From Trogon surrucura (lineage: Eukaryota > Chordata > Aves > Trogoniformes > Trogonidae): a DNA stretch of 64,000 nt. Shown one piece after another: positions 63,783 through 64,000 of the stretch; within the stretch, counting starts at the first letter, position 1, and each line of letters begins with the position of its first letter. The stretch spans positions 5,456,001 through 5,520,000 of the forward strand of contig CM036632.1 of NCBI GenBank assembly GCA_020746105.1, in the 5' to 3' direction. Position numbers and translations under genes: made by a program. The notes beneath the pieces are model-generated. The model made no database searches, had not been told where the DNA came from, and saw only the letters and a program-made list of their open reading frames with translations.

Positions 63783-64000
63783 TGATGTGCCAGTGGAAAC
63801 AAAACCATGGGCAGAGTGCAGGGGAGGTGATCAGACAGGGGATAAATTTGTCTATTAGATGCTTCTGCAGACCACCCCATGTAATTAACAGTGTGTGTTA
63901 CGTATGTTAATTGTATAGTCCTTAGGATTAATTCTTACATTAGACACTTGAGTGGTTTCAAAACCACGTTTTTTTTTTCTGGAAAGAGCCTAGTGGAGCA

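Larger units (their letters stand above)
37991..64000 (+). other. MAD1L1: Next MAD1L1 intron (3' end outside window)
   Basis: At least 26 kb of intron follows the exon with the MAD2-interaction motif. I looked for the next exon, which should begin after a single G and encode the C-terminal domain start (ELKKQ-like), and did not find it. Named contents are a SINE, four CR1 copies, three copies of an old short repeat, two GC patches and a pair of AP-1-like sites, each listed separately. The stretches 43000-50800 and 59000-62800 hold nothing I can identify beyond short A or T runs. Confidence 0.75.

Overview
This is vertebrate, almost certainly bird, nuclear DNA. Two GT-AG exons sit in about 64 kb of intron. 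There are several CR1 retroposons, the dominant interspersed repeat of birds, and one tRNA-headed SINE with a CR1-type 3' tail. That SINE resembles the TguSINE1 family known from passerines, so a perching bird is my best guess; this is inference and not proven by the window. There is no bacterial-type gene density, operon, CRISPR array, recognisable provirus or functional RNA gene.

The only protein-coding gene I can support is MAD1L1 (MAD1, the spindle assembly checkpoint coiled-coil protein), read left to right on the + strand. The window holds two consecutive internal exons. The exon at 4611-4701 encodes a 30-residue coiled-coil segment. The exon at 37783-37990 encodes the MAD2-interaction motif (core K-V-L) and the start of the following helix. 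The first ends in phase 0 exactly where the second begins, so they join into one reading frame. They are separated by a 33,081 bp intron. The second ends one base into a codon and its partner exon lies beyond the right edge.

Layout: 1-4610 is the end of an upstream intron, with an ancient CR1 relic at 3950-4385 just before the first exon. The range 4702-37782 is the large intron. It is mostly unannotatable sequence with a few small local repeats, a CpG-dense patch near 36.3 kb, a second ancient CR1 relic (about 36.48-36.74 kb) and a short old repeat near 36.95 kb. The range 37991-64000 is the start of another large intron. It contains the SINE (about 40.28-40.47 kb), four younger CR1 copies (about 40.74, 42.47, 51.33 and 54.97 kb), three more copies of the old short repeat, two GC-rich patches and an AP-1-like motif pair. 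Short open reading frames elsewhere look like chance or repeat-derived frames and are not reported as genes.

The most informative point outside the gene is the SINE. Its 3' half matches the CR1 copy at 54.97 kb at 83 of 92 aligned positions and then switches abruptly to a tRNA-Ile-like head. The CR1 donor lineage and its SINE derivative can therefore be compared inside one window.
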